Source: Streptomyces mobaraensis NBRC 13819 = DSM 40847
GTDB lineage: Bacteria; Actinomycetota; Actinomycetes; Streptomycetales; Streptomycetaceae
Length of the DNA stretch: 64,000 nt
Direction: 5' to 3'
Assembly (NCBI RefSeq): GCF_017916255.1
Contig: NZ_CP072827.1
Location: 6,473,501-6,537,500 of the forward strand
Under the pieces are notes generated by a model. The model saw only the letters and a program-made list of their open reading frames with translations, was not told where the DNA came from and did no database searches. Both the position numbers and the translations under genes were made by a program. Positions 1 to 8,935 of this stretch are shown here, piece by piece. Numbering within the stretch: the stretch's first letter is position 1; every line of letters starts with the position of its first letter.

Positions 1-5
1 CGGCC

Positions 6-3000
6 GTGACGTCCACAGCCGGTACCGGGGCCCTCGTGGGCCGGCACCGTGAGAAGGCGCTGCTGGGCCGTGCGCTGGACGACGCGCGGACCGGCACCGG
101 CGGCTCGGCGCTCCTGCTGCGCGGCGAGCCCGGGATCGGCAAGACGGCCCTGCTGGAGTGGACGGAGGCGCGCGCCCGCGCCCTCGGTTTCACCGTGTTG
201 CGCGCGGTGGGCGCCGAGGCCGAGGCGGAACTCGCGTTCGGAGCGCTGCACCAGGCGCTCTGGCCCCTGCTGCAACGCTCCGAGGCGCTGCCGGCCCGCC
301 AGCGCGAGGCGCTGGAGTGCGCGCTGGGACTCCGCGACGGAATGCCGCCGAACGGTTTCACCGTCGGCGCCTCCGCGCTGTCCCTGCTCGCGGAGGCGGC
401 CCGCGAACGCCCCCAACTGCTGCTGATCGACGACCTGCACTGGGCCGACTCGTCCAGTGCCACGGTCTTCGCCTTCCTGCACCGCCGGCTCACGGAGCTG
501 CCGCTCGTCATCGTCAGCGCCAGCCGCCCCGACCGGGCGGCCACCGAGGGCTGGCCCGCGCACCCGGTGGACGTCGGGGCGCTGCCGCCCGCCGACGCGG
601 GCGCCCTGCTGCGGCAGCGGCACCCCGAACTCGCCGCCACCACCGCCGACCGCGTACTGGAGGAAGCCGCGGGCAACCCGCTGGCCCTCGTCGAACTCCC
701 GCGCCACCTCCGCGAGGACCAGCTCAAGGGCATCGTCCCGCTGCCCGAAGGACTGCCCCTCGGGCAGCGACTGGAGCGGCTGTTCACCGGCCGGCTCCAA
801 GCCTTGAGCGCCCCGGCGGCCCGCACCCTCCTGCTGGCCGCCCTCAGCGGCACCACGGCCGGCGACACCGGCGGCGCTTGGGCACACGCGGCCACCGCGG
901 TCGCCGGCCGTAACGCCGCAGCCGCAGAGACCGCCGTGCCGGCCGCCGGGCCTGCCGGGCCGACCGCCGGGCCTGCCGGTCCGGACGTGTCCGCCGCCCC
1001 CTCCGGTCTCGCCGCAGCCGCTGGTCCGGACGCGTCCGCCGCCCCCTCCGGTCTCGCCGCAGCCGCTGGTCCGGAGGTGTCCGCCACCCCTTCCGGTCTC
1101 GCCGCAGCCACCGGCCCGGCCGGCTCCACCACGGCCGCCGGGCCTGCCGGCTCTAATGCGGCCGCCGAACTTGCCGGATCCACCGCGACCGCTGGGCTTG
1201 CCGATTCCCCCGCGACCGCCGCATCTGTCACCCCTGCCGGGTCTGTCACCCCTGCCGGGTCTGCCACCCCTGCCGGGTCCACCGCGTCGGCTGAGCCCGC
1301 CGCGTCGGCTGAGCGCGCCGAGCCCGCCGAGCCCGCCGAGCCCTGCGTGGCCGCTGCAGTTGCCGGGCTGACCGGGCCCGACGTGTTCGTCGGCCCCTCC
1401 CGGCCCGCCGCGACCGCCGGGTTTGCCGATTCCGCCGCGACCGCCGCGACCGCCGCGACCGCCGGGCTTGCCGACTCCGCCGTAGCCGCCAGCCCTGCCG
1501 GGTCAGCCGTAACCGCTGAGCCTGCCGGGTCCGCCGCAGCCGCTGAAGCCGCCGATTCCCCCGCGACCGCCGCAACCGCCGGCCCCACCGCCAAAGCCGA
1601 CCCCACCGCCAACCCTGGCCCTGACACCACCCCCACCCCCACCCCCACCGCCGAAGCCGTCCTCGACGAGATCGAGGCCGGCGGGCTCGCCCGGTTGGAC
1701 GCCTCCGGGCGGCTCCTCTTCCGGCACCCACTCGTCCGCGCCGCCGTCCTCTCCACCGCCCGCCGTTCCGAACTCCGTGCAGCGCACCGGCAGTTGGCGG
1801 CCGGTCTGGACGTCGGTGACCCGCGCAGGCTCGTGCACGAGGCGTCCGCCGCCCTCGTCCCGGACGAGGACCTCGCCGCCCGCCTCCAGGAGGCGGGCGG
1901 CCGGATCGCCCGCCGCGGCGGCGCCGCCGAAGGCGCCCTGCTGCTCGACCGCGCGGCAGCGCTCAGCACCGAACCGGCCGCCCGCGCCCGCCGGCTGACC
2001 TGGGCGGCGGTCATGGCCGCCCACGGCGGCCGGCTCCGCTACACCGCGCGGCTGGTGGAGGAGCTGCGCCGGGGACCCGTACCGCCGGACGCGGCACCGC
2101 TGTTCGCGTATGCGACGGTGTACGTCGACCAGGGCCACCGCGTCGACTTCGCGTCCTCGTTCACCCTCCTCCCCGAAGCCCTGGACGCGCTCACCGCGCC
2201 CGGCGCGGAGTCCTTCGGCGGCCTCGCCGAGCAGGTCTGCTTCAAACTCCTGCTCGCCGCCACCTACACCGACGACGCCCGCGCGTGGCAGGCCCTGGAA
2301 CGCCACCTCGACGACATGTCCCCGCTGGCCCGGCTGTGCCACCGTGCCTGGTCCGACCCGGCGCGTACCGCACAGGGCGTCTCCGAGGAACTGAAGGCCC
2401 TGGTCGCGGGGATGAACGAGGAGCAGGAGGCCGGCGGCGCGTGGCTGCTGCTGTGGACGGCGTCGGCGGTGGACCTCGCCGACGACGACCTGTGGCGCCG
2501 CTTCACGGGCCAGCACGCCTACGCCACCCAGGGCTCCATCGCCAAGGCCCGCTCGTACCAGGACTTCCTGCGCGGACGCTGGGACGCGGCCGGCGACTGC
2601 CTGCGGGAGGCCGAGGTCGCCGACGAACTCGGTTACCACTGCAACGCACTCCTCTTCCGCCTCGCCTACGCCCACTTCGCCGCCGGCCGCGGCGACGAGG
2701 ACGAACTGCGCATGGTGGACGGCCTGATCCGGCCGGTGGCCGTCCGCGCCCGCATGCGGTACGCCACCGACCGGCTCACCCACCTGACCGCCCTCGCCGC
2801 CCTGGCGCACGGCCGGCACGAGGACGCCTACTGCGATCTGGTCTCGCTCACCCCGCCGGGCATCCTGCCCCGCGGCCTGCCCTGGTTCCAGCTGCCGTTC
2901 CTCGACTTCGTCGACGCCGCCGTGCACACCGGACGGCGCGCGGAGGCGCGGGCGCACGTGGCGGCGGGACGGGCGGCGCGGATGGCGGAGATCTCCGCCC

Positions 3001-3479
3001 ACCACGCCTTCCTCCTCGCCGCCGCCACCGCCCTCGCCGCGCCCGACGACGAGGCCGACGCCGCCTACCGGGCCGCCTACCAGGTGCCCGGCGCCGACCA
3101 GTGGGTCTTCGAACTCGCCCGGCTGCGGCTGGCCCACGGCTCGTGGCTGCGCCGCCACCGCCGCGCCGAGGCGCACGACGTCCTGCGCGAGGCCCACCGG
3201 GCGTTCCAGGGACTGCGCGCCCGGCCGTGGGAGGAGCGGTGCGCGCGCGAACTCCGCGCGGCCGGCCACGCGGTCGGCCCGACCGCCGGCGGGCACGCGC
3301 TGCTCACCGGGCAGGAGCTGCGCATCGCCGAACTCGCCGCGACCGGCCTGACGAACAAGGAGATAGCCCAGCGGCTCCGGCTCTCCCCGCGTACGGTGGC
3401 GGCCCACCTGTACAAGATCTTTCCGAAGCTCGGCATCACCACCCGCGCGGCCCTCGCGCAGGCGCTGCGGCACGACTGA
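6..3479 (+). CDS. LAL-type LuxR family regulator with AAA/STAND ATPase
   Basis: Large ATP-binding LuxR regulator (LAL/MalT-like), predicted cytoplasmic transcription factor of 1157 residues. Walker A is GEPGIGKTALL (about residues 40-50) and Walker B is LLLIDDLHWAD (about 138-147). After the ATPase comes a helical repeat region, then a C-terminal LuxR helix-turn-helix from about 1098 (GLTNKEIAQRLRLSPRTVAAH). Family members are usually 900-1000 residues; the excess is an Ala/Pro/Gly/Ser-rich insert at about 300-548, which splits the small winged-helix domain after the ATPase. The start is the GTG at base 6, with LVGRHRE close behind as is usual for the family, but the frame is open to the window edge, so the true start could lie upstream. 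The regulated genes cannot be told from the sequence. Confidence 0.9.
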   Translation: MTSTAGTGALVGRHREKALLGRALDDARTGTGGSALLLRGEPGIGKTALLEWTEARARALGFTVLRAVGAEAEAELAFGALHQALWPLLQRSEALPARQREALECALGLRDGMPPNGFTVGASALSLLAEAARERPQLLLIDDLHWADSSSATVFAFLHRRLTELPLVIVSASRPDRAATEGWPAHPVDVGALPPADAGALLRQRHPELAATTADRVLEEAAGNPLALVELPRHLREDQLKGIVPLPEGLPLGQRLERLFTGRLQALSAPAARTLLLAALSGTTAGDTGGAWAHAATAVAGRNAAAAETAVPAAGPAGPTAGPAGPDVSAAPSGLAAAAGPDASAAPSGLAAAAGPEVSATPSGLAAATGPAGSTTAAGPAGSNAAAELAGSTATAGLADSPATAASVTPAGSVTPAGSATPAGSTASAEPAASAERAEPAEPAEPCVAAAVAGLTGPDVFVGPSRPAATAGFADSAATAATAATAGLADSAVAASPAGSAVTAEPAGSAAAAEAADSPATAATAGPTAKADPTANPGPDTTPTPTPTAEAVLDEIEAGGLARLDASGRLLFRHPLVRAAVLSTARRSELRAAHRQLAAGLDVGDPRRLVHEASAALVPDEDLAARLQEAGGRIARRGGAAEGALLLDRAAALSTEPAARARRLTWAAVMAAHGGRLRYTARLVEELRRGPVPPDAAPLFAYATVYVDQGHRVDFASSFTLLPEALDALTAPGAESFGGLAEQVCFKLLLAATYTDDARAWQALERHLDDMSPLARLCHRAWSDPARTAQGVSEELKALVAGMNEEQEAGGAWLLLWTASAVDLADDDLWRRFTGQHAYATQGSIAKARSYQDFLRGRWDAAGDCLREAEVADELGYHCNALLFRLAYAHFAAGRGDEDELRMVDGLIRPVAVRARMRYATDRLTHLTALAALAHGRHEDAYCDLVSLTPPGILPRGLPWFQLPFLDFVDAAVHTGRRAEARAHVAAGRAARMAEISAHHAFLLAAATALAAPDDEADAAYRAAYQVPGADQWVFELARLRLAHGSWLRRHRRAEAHDVLREAHRAFQGLRARPWEERCARELRAAGHAVGPTAGGHALLTGQELRIAELAATGLTNKEIAQRLRLSPRTVAAHLYKIFPKLGITTRAALAQALRHD
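903..1650 (+). repeat. low-complexity GC-rich insert coding Ala/Pro/Gly/Ser repeats
   Basis: About 750 bases inside the LAL regulator encode imperfect short repeats such as PSGLAAAAGPDASAA (three near copies at about 990-1110) and TPAGSVTPAGSATPAGS. The insert keeps the reading frame and is open in several other frames because of the GCC/CCG bias. It separates the end of the ATPase module from the conserved FRHPLVRAAVLSTA segment. It looks like a repeat expansion within one gene rather than an extra domain. Confidence 0.85.
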
Positions 3480-3591
3480 CGGCGGGGGCCGGAGGCGGCC
3501 TCCGCCGTCCCGGCCCACCCCGCGCTCTGTCAGGACGAGGCTACGGGCCGCCGCCCGGCGGAACTTGCCCACGAGTGCACCCACCCTTGCC

Positions 3592-3740
3592 CCACAGCGC
3601 ACAGCGCACAGCGCACAGCGCAGGGCACAGCGCAGGGCACAGCACAGCGCACAGCGCACGGAGCGACCGCGCACACCGGCGCACGCCCCGCGAACGCGCT
3701 CCGTCAGCAGGCCGTATCAGGCCGTATCAGGCCGTATATA
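3592..3740. repeat. short tandem repeats in the LAL-holin intergenic region
   Basis: The 393-base gap 3480-3872 holds two simple arrays. A cacagcgcag-like array runs from about 3592 to 3659. Three 10-bp units gccgtatca(g) sit at 3711-3720, 3721-3730 and 3731-3740, the last ending in gccgtatata. The decamers are the only A/T-rich part of the gap and could carry a promoter for the downstream membrane-protein operon. That is inference; no clear -35/-10 pair is visible. Confidence 0.6.
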
Positions 3741-3872
3741 AGGCCGCTTTCCCGCCGAACGGGGTAAGCGCGTGCCGAAGGACGACGCGTCGGCCGCCGC
3801 CCGGAGGCGCTGAGCCTCGGGCGGTACCGGGCGCGCGGCACGTACGGCAAAACGGAGGACGGGTGATCGTCG

Positions 3873-4346
3873 ATGAGTTTTCTGGACCGGATTCCCCGGC
3901 AGAGCCGGGACCGCGCTGAGGAACGGGCACGCGGCCGGGTGCCAGGCCCGGTGCCGGACCGTGCGGAGGAGCCGGTGAGCGCCCTCGTCTCCCGGGCGTC
4001 CGACCAACTCGCCGAGCTGGTACGGGCGGAGATGCGGCTGGCCCGGGCGGAGATGCTCGAAAAGGGGCGGAGCTTCGGCCGGGGCGGCGGCCTTCTCGGT
4101 GGCGCCGGCCTGGTGGCGTACGTGGCGTTCATGGCCCTGGCGGCGGCCGCCGTCGCCGCCCTGTCCCTGGTGCTGCCGGTGTGGGCGGCGGCGCTCGTCG
4201 TCGCGGGGGTGCTGGCCGTGTGCGCCGGGGTGCTGGCCGTCGCGGGCCGCAGGCGGATCCGCGCGGCTGCGCCGCCGGTTCCCGGGCAGGCGATCGAAGG
4301 CGTCAGGAAGGACACCGCGATGATCAAGGAGAGGAGTACGCGATGA
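3873..4346 (+). CDS. phage-holin-family (DUF1469-like) membrane protein
   Basis: 157-residue predicted membrane protein of the Actinobacteria holin-like superfamily (PF07332 type). An amphipathic segment (residues about 40-75, ASDQLAELVRAEMRLARAEM) is followed by two hydrophobic helices (about 82-105 and 109-130) and a basic tail. It is the first gene of a tight three-gene set: its stop overlaps the ATG of the DUF3618 gene (ATGA at 4343-4346), and that gene overlaps the DUF4235 gene. The same trio recurs in Streptomyces chromosomes, so this is not evidence of a prophage. A role in envelope or stress physiology is inferred; no function is proven for the family. An AGGACGG stretch lies about 15 bases before the ATG. 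Confidence 0.8.
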   Translation: MSFLDRIPRQSRDRAEERARGRVPGPVPDRAEEPVSALVSRASDQLAELVRAEMRLARAEMLEKGRSFGRGGGLLGGAGLVAYVAFMALAAAAVAALSLVLPVWAAALVVAGVLAVCAGVLAVAGRRRIRAAAPPVPGQAIEGVRKDTAMIKERSTR

Positions 4347-4840
4347 GCGCGAGTTCCGAGGGCGGACGGTCCGGTGTCGGACGGGACGAGGTCGCACGGT
4401 CCGAGGCCGGACGGGGCGCCCCGACGATGGAGGACCTGCGGGCCCAAGCGGAGGACGCCCGCGAGGAACTGGGCGGCACGGTGGACGCCCTCGCGCGGAA
4501 GGCCGACGTGAAGGCGCAGGCGAAGCGGAAGGCGACCGCCGTCAAGGACGCGGCCGGGCAGGCCACGGAACAGGTGCTCGCCAAGGGTTCGGACGCCGTC
4601 CGGCAGGTACGGGACCGGGTACCGGAACCCGTCCGCGCCCAGGCGGCCACCGCCCGCGCCGAACTGGCACACCGCACCACCACGGCCGTCGCGACGGTAC
4701 GCGAACGCACCCCGGCGCCGCTGCTGATGGCGGTCCGGCAGGTCACCGGGTTGCTGCGCCGTGGGCGGGGACCCCTGCTGGCGGCGGGGGCCGTCGTCCT
4801 CGTGACCGGGGCGGCGCGGCGCGCGAGGAGGTCCCCGTGA
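4343..4840 (+). CDS. DUF3618 domain-containing protein
   Basis: 165 residues from the ATG at 4343, which overlaps the preceding stop and follows AGGAGAGGA. Residues about 28-60 match the DUF3618 signature (MEDLRAQAEDAREELGGTVD followed by an Ala/Lys-rich helix with KADVKAQAKRKA). A long amphipathic helical region follows, then a C-terminal hydrophobic helix (LLAAGAVVLVTGAARRARR) with a basic end. It is probably a membrane-tethered helical protein working with its two co-translated neighbours. Function unknown. An upstream in-frame extension to 4181 is only the shadow of the holin-like gene. Confidence 0.8.
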   Translation: MSASSEGGRSGVGRDEVARSEAGRGAPTMEDLRAQAEDAREELGGTVDALARKADVKAQAKRKATAVKDAAGQATEQVLAKGSDAVRQVRDRVPEPVRAQAATARAELAHRTTTAVATVRERTPAPLLMAVRQVTGLLRRGRGPLLAAGAVVLVTGAARRARRSP

Positions 4841-5103
4841 AGGCGGTGAAGATCGCCTACAAACCGGTCGGGCTCGTCCTCGGCCTGGCCGGCGGCATGC
4901 TCGCCGGAGCGGCGTTCCGCCGGACGTGGAAACTGCTCGGGCACGACGACGACGCACCCGACGCGACCGACGAGGACCGCACCTGGCGCGAGATCCTGCT
5001 CGCCGCGGCCCTGCAGGGCGCGGTCTTCGCCGTCGTCAAGGCGACCGTCGACCGCGCCGGCGCCACCGCGACGCGCCGACTGACGGGAACGTGGCCGGAC
5101 TGA
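4837..5103 (+). CDS. DUF4235 domain-containing membrane protein
   Basis: 88 residues, starting at the GTG that overlaps the DUF3618 stop (GTGA, 4837-4840). It carries the DUF4235 pattern: KIAYKPVGLVLGLAGGMLAG forms a first membrane helix, a linker has WKLLGHDDDAPDATDEDRTW, and a second helix is EILLAAALQGAVFAVVKA. Last gene of the holin-like/DUF3618/DUF4235 set; the overlaps imply translational coupling and roughly equal synthesis. Function unknown. Confidence 0.85.
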   Translation: MKAVKIAYKPVGLVLGLAGGMLAGAAFRRTWKLLGHDDDAPDATDEDRTWREILLAAALQGAVFAVVKATVDRAGATATRRLTGTWPD

Positions 5104-5416
5104 CCGGCATCCCTCCACCGGGCCGGAGACCCCTGCGGCCCGCGCTCCCGCCCCCACTCTCGGCGAGGACGCGGCGCCCGGTGGGACGGCCGCAGCCGAC
5201 TGGGTGCCGGGCCTGACCGGGGGCACGGGCTCGGCCGGGTTTCGGGCCCGCCCGGTGACGGGATTGGCCGGAGCCGGGTCCGTCGGGGCCCGAGCCACCC
5301 CGGTCCGGCGGCTCCCCGGTCCCGAGGTCACCCCCAACCGCGGTCCGGCAGACCGCCGCACCGCACCGCACCGGAACCCCCTCCGCGTTCTCGCACCCCT
5401 CCGGGGCGCCACCCCG
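5104..5416. other. gap between convergent genes, no feature seen
   Basis: 313 GC-rich bases separate the DUF4235 gene from the oppositely oriented HAD phosphatase gene. I see no gene, strong hairpin or repeat here. Confidence 0.6.
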
Positions 5417-6052
5417 TCAGGAGAGCTTGCCGTCGTAATCCGGCAGCTTGAAGCCCTTCTCGTAGTAACCGCCCGCGAAGTCGGTGGAGCGGTTGCCGAT
5501 GTTCGCGGTGATGCGGTAGCCGCCCTCCGTCAGCTCCTCGCGGCAGCGCTCCTTGCCCTCGGCCTTGCTCTCGCCGTGCTCCCGGGTGCAGACCGCGTCC
5601 ACCGGGTAGCCGGCGGCCCTGAGTTCCTTCCGGGCGGACGAGGACGACGTGCGGGCGGTGACGAAGAGGACGGCCACCTTGTGCTCGTGCGCCCACTCGG
5701 CCACGCGGAGGACGGGCTCGTTGGCGCGGCCCGGGTGGTAGTAGGTCTCCAGCGCGGTGTTGTCGATGTCCAGTACGACGGCCGGCTTCCCGCCGCCGTG
5801 GCCGGCGACCCGGTCCCGCAGCCAGGGGAGCACCGGATCGACGGCCTTGCGCACGTCGGCCTGCCAGGTCCGGTAGTCGGGGACGTCCGCGTCGGGGCCG
5901 GCCTGTGCGGCGTTGGCGGTGCCCGGCGCCGCGAAGGGCAGCGCGAGCGCGGCCAGCGTGGCGAGGGCGGCGGTACGGAACCTCGGAGCGGGCCGGGCGG
6001 GCCCGGCGGTCCCGGTGGACCGGGTGAGCGGGGCGGACGTGGTGGGGGGCAT
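5417..6052 (-). CDS. secreted HAD-family acid phosphatase (class B/IIIB type)
   Basis: 211 residues. The N-terminal region has a basic stretch, a hydrophobic core (TAALATLAALALPFAAP) and a likely cleavage site after ANA, so it should be exported. The HAD nucleophile motif is VVLDIDNTALE (DxDxT), the second motif is LFVTART, and the C-terminal GNRSTDFAGG loop fits the acid-phosphatase IIIB branch. Expected role: hydrolysis of extracellular phosphate esters with Mg2+. It is transcribed divergently from topoisomerase IB across about 170 bases. The substrate cannot be read from sequence. Confidence 0.85.
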   Translation of the reverse strand: MPPTTSAPLTRSTGTAGPARPAPRFRTAALATLAALALPFAAPGTANAAQAGPDADVPDYRTWQADVRKAVDPVLPWLRDRVAGHGGGKPAVVLDIDNTALETYYHPGRANEPVLRVAEWAHEHKVAVLFVTARTSSSSARKELRAAGYPVDAVCTREHGESKAEGKERCREELTEGGYRITANIGNRSTDFAGGYYEKGFKLPDYDGKLS

Positions 6053-6223
6053 CGATCGCGTTCCTTCCGGTGACCAGTGTGACCATCGGACAGGTCAGCA
6101 GCATCGGGGGGCGGCCAGGCGAAGGAACGGTGTCGCCGATGTGAAGACTCCTGAAGCATCCGCACCACGGCTCCCACCCGTACCACGGCCCCGCCCACGC
6201 CGTCCGGCAGCCGCCGGCCCGAC

Positions 6224-7429
6224 GTGAACAGGCGCACCACCGGGTATCAGCCCGCTATGACCGGTACGAAGAGTTCCGCCGGAACCGTGATCCCCGCCCG
6301 GGAAGGCCGCCGGGCCCGTACCCTCCCGCGGCAGGCGTCCGGCCCGGCCGCTCCCGCCCGCACCGGCGCCGGCGACTGGACGAGACGGGCACCGTCCCGC
6401 CTGCACCACAGCCGGCCCACGGAACCCGGTTACGTTCGCCTCCGGCACGGGCGCGGCTTCCGTTACCGCGACGCGGAGGGCGCGCCGCTGCGCGACCCCG
6501 ACGCGCTCGCGCGGATCCGCGAGCTGGTCATCCCGCCCGCCTGGCGCGATGTGTGGATCTGCGCCCGGCCGGACGGCCACCTCCAGGCCGTGGGCACCGA
6601 CGCCGCGGGCCGCCGCCAGTACCTGTACCACCCGGCGTTCCGCGCCGAGCAGGAGCGGGCCAAGCACGACCACGTCCTGGACGTCGCCGAGGCGCTGCCC
6701 GCGCTCCGGGAGGCCGTCGAGGGGCACCTCACCGACCGGGGCCTGACCCGGCGCCGCGTCCTGGCCACCGCCGTCCGCCTGCTGGACCTCGGCTTCTTAC
6801 GCGTCGGCAGCGACCGCTACACCGAACTGCACAACAGCTACGGCCTCACCACGCTGCTGCGCGAACACGCCCGACGCAGCCGTGGCGCGGTCGTCTTCAC
6901 CTACGTCGGCAAACACGGCAGGGAGACCGTCCTGCCCGTCAGCGACCCCGCCGCCTGCCGCACCCTGACCGCGTTGCTCCGCCGCCGCGGCGGCGGCGAC
7001 CGGCTGCTCGCCTACTGGGACCGGCGCGCCTGGCACGACGTGAGCGGCGACGACGTCAACGCCTACCTCAAGGAACAGGCCGGTCTCGACGTCACCGCCA
7101 AGGACTTCCGCACCTGGCACGCCACCGTGATGGCCGCCGTCGCGCTGGCCGTCTCCCAGGGCGCCGCCCGCAGCGAGACCGCCCGGCGCCGGGCCGTCGC
7201 CCGCGCGGCGGCCGAGGTCGCCGGCTACCTCGGGAACACGCCCGCCGTCTGCCGCGCCTCGTACATCAACCCGCGGGTGATCGAGCTGTACGAGGAGGGC
7301 GTCACCATCGCCCCCGCCCTCCCCCGCCTGGGCGCCGACACGGACCCCGGCGTCCCGGCCACCCACGGCCAGGCCGAACGAGCCGTCCTCCACCTGCTCC
7401 GAACGGGCCACCCACCGGCGGCCCCCTGA
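6224..7429 (+). CDS. DNA topoisomerase IB (poxvirus/bacterial type)
   Basis: 401-residue type IB topoisomerase that relaxes supercoils through a 3'-phosphotyrosyl intermediate. The start of the conserved part is GYVRLRHGRGFRYRD (about residue 65). Catalytic-region motifs include LDLGFLRVGSDRYTELHNSY, GKHGRE, DFRTWHATV and the C-terminal LGNTPAVCRASYINP, whose Tyr is the expected nucleophile. The start could be the GTG at 6224 or the ATG at 6257; residues before about 60 are not conserved-looking. One Leu codon is TTA (6797-6799). In Streptomyces that codon needs the developmentally timed bldA tRNA, so full expression may be restricted to late growth. Confidence 0.9.
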   Translation: MNRRTTGYQPAMTGTKSSAGTVIPAREGRRARTLPRQASGPAAPARTGAGDWTRRAPSRLHHSRPTEPGYVRLRHGRGFRYRDAEGAPLRDPDALARIRELVIPPAWRDVWICARPDGHLQAVGTDAAGRRQYLYHPAFRAEQERAKHDHVLDVAEALPALREAVEGHLTDRGLTRRRVLATAVRLLDLGFLRVGSDRYTELHNSYGLTTLLREHARRSRGAVVFTYVGKHGRETVLPVSDPAACRTLTALLRRRGGGDRLLAYWDRRAWHDVSGDDVNAYLKEQAGLDVTAKDFRTWHATVMAAVALAVSQGAARSETARRRAVARAAAEVAGYLGNTPAVCRASYINPRVIELYEEGVTIAPALPRLGADTDPGVPATHGQAERAVLHLLRTGHPPAAP

Positions 7430-7611
7430 CCACCCACGCCGCCTCCTTGATCGGAACCTGTAGCCGACAACCCCGGGATCGCTGTTCGGTGTTGCCGGAA
7501 GCAGTGTGATCGAAAAGGGTTTGCGGGCGAGGGCCGCGGTCGGATAGACGTAACCACCGGACCCCACCACGAGGGTTGAGGGGCCACGACAGCGAGAGGA
7601 GGGACAAGCCC

Positions 7612-7665
7612 ATGATCCCCGTGATCATCGCGCTTCTGTCCTTCCGGGGTACGGACCACGTCTGA
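7612..7665 (+). CDS. possible 17-residue hydrophobic peptide
   Basis: Short ORF, MIPVIIALLSFRGTDHV, preceded at the right distance by the strong ribosome-binding site GAGAGGAGGGACAAG and lying 42 bases before the GNAT gene. A hydrophobic start followed by a short polar end could be a leader peptide or a truncated membrane peptide. Only the ribosome-binding site and position support it. Confidence 0.3.
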   Translation: MIPVIIALLSFRGTDHV

Positions 7666-7707
7666 CCCCGGAGCGGACGGGCGCCTTCACCGGAGCGTGC
7701 CACGACC

Positions 7708-8652
7708 GTGAGAACGAACGACCTGACCATGCGTCCGATCACCGGACACGACGAACTCGACCTCTTCCGCCAACTGCCTTACGCCCTTAACGAGGAACTG
7801 GCGGACGACCTCGCCGCCGGCCGCCGACGTCCGGAATGGATGTGGGTCGCCCTCCGCGGTGACCGCCTGCTCGCCAGGGCGGCCTGGTGGGGCCGACCAA
7901 CCGGCGACGCGCCACTCATCCTGGACATCCTCGACATCGAGGACAGCGCTTCGGGCTCCGATCACGTGGACATCGGGGTCCGGCTTCTGCACGCCGCGAT
8001 GGCCGCCACCCTGCCGAACGGGTCGCGTCCCCCCGAGTACAGCCGTTTCGTCCCGCCGGGCTGGCGTGAGAACGCGGTAACGAGACAAGCCGTCGAAGAC
8101 CGCATGACGGTACTCGAACGGGCCGGTGCCCGGCTCTTCGTCGAACGACTACGCCTGGAATGGCGTCCGGGATCGCCGGTTCCCGAGCCCGACGGGCGCC
8201 TCGTCTTCCGGCCGGTCCGCGATGTCGAGGAACTCGTGGCCCTGATGTCCTCGGTTCTGGACGGGACTTTGGACGCACACAGCCGTGACGACCTGACCCG
8301 GATGTCGGGACACGAAGCGGCCGTCCGGCACTATGAGGACGAGCTGGCGCGTTATGCCAGTCCGCGGGACTGGTGGCGCATCGCGACGCTGCCCGACGGA
8401 GCGCCCGTGGGGTTCGTCGTCCCGGCACGCAACGACTACAACGCGATCATCGCCTACATCGCGGTCCTGCCCTCACACCGCGGCAACGGCTACATCGACG
8501 ACATCCTCGCCGAGGGCACCCGAATCCTCGCCGCGCAGCACGTCCCCCGCATCCGCGCGTCCACGGACCTCGGCAACACCCCGATGGCGAACGCCTTCCG
8601 GCGCGCCGGATACGTCAATTTCGAGCGCGAGATCAACATGACCTGGAGCTGA
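7708..8652 (+). CDS. GNAT family N-acetyltransferase
   Basis: 314 residues in two halves: a divergent N-terminal half (about 1-150) and a C-terminal acetyltransferase half (about 160-314). The acetyl-CoA loop is IAYIAVLPSHRGNGYIDDIL, and the fold closes with STDLGNTPMANAFRRAGYVN, typical of GNAT enzymes. The double-GNAT arrangement resembles mycothiol-synthase-like and antibiotic-acetylating families, but the substrate is not evident. The start at the GTG 7708 has only weak ribosome-binding complementarity; the ATG at 7729 is an alternative. A strong hairpin terminator follows at 8769-8810. Confidence 0.8.
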   Translation: MRTNDLTMRPITGHDELDLFRQLPYALNEELADDLAAGRRRPEWMWVALRGDRLLARAAWWGRPTGDAPLILDILDIEDSASGSDHVDIGVRLLHAAMAATLPNGSRPPEYSRFVPPGWRENAVTRQAVEDRMTVLERAGARLFVERLRLEWRPGSPVPEPDGRLVFRPVRDVEELVALMSSVLDGTLDAHSRDDLTRMSGHEAAVRHYEDELARYASPRDWWRIATLPDGAPVGFVVPARNDYNAIIAYIAVLPSHRGNGYIDDILAEGTRILAAQHVPRIRASTDLGNTPMANAFRRAGYVNFEREINMTWS

Positions 8653-8768
8653 TCGAGTACGGGGCGCGACCTGTCGGCCGGTTCGCCGGCCGCCCGTCCG
8701 GACAGGGTCCATGCGGTGAGGTCGCGCCAGTCGGCGACGGGACGGACCGCGCGACGGGCGTCGAGCAA

Positions 8769-8810
8769 CCCTCTCCCGCCAGGAACCGGCAGGTCCTGGC
8801 AGGGAGAGGG
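8769..8810. terminator. bidirectional hairpin terminator
   Basis: Arms CCCTCTCCCGCCAGGA (8769-8784) and TCCTGGCAGGGAGAGGG (8794-8810) pair over 16 bp with one bulged base and a 9-base loop. It lies between the convergent GNAT and NlpC/P60-like genes and has no T-tract, as is usual in high-GC actinobacteria. Confidence 0.75.
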
Positions 8811-8935
8811 CAGCGTTCACCGGCAGGGCGTGGTTCAGGTCGACGGTCGACCCGTCGACGGTAAGCCGCGGGCCGCTTGTGGAGTGAGCATGTTCTTCTC
8901 CGGTTCGTGTGGTTGTCGAGTACGCGGTGGTGCCG

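Noticed and set aside
3873..5103. Holin-like gene as sign of a prophage
   Set aside because: It is in the common chromosomal trio with DUF3618 and DUF4235 and no phage structural or lysis genes are nearby.
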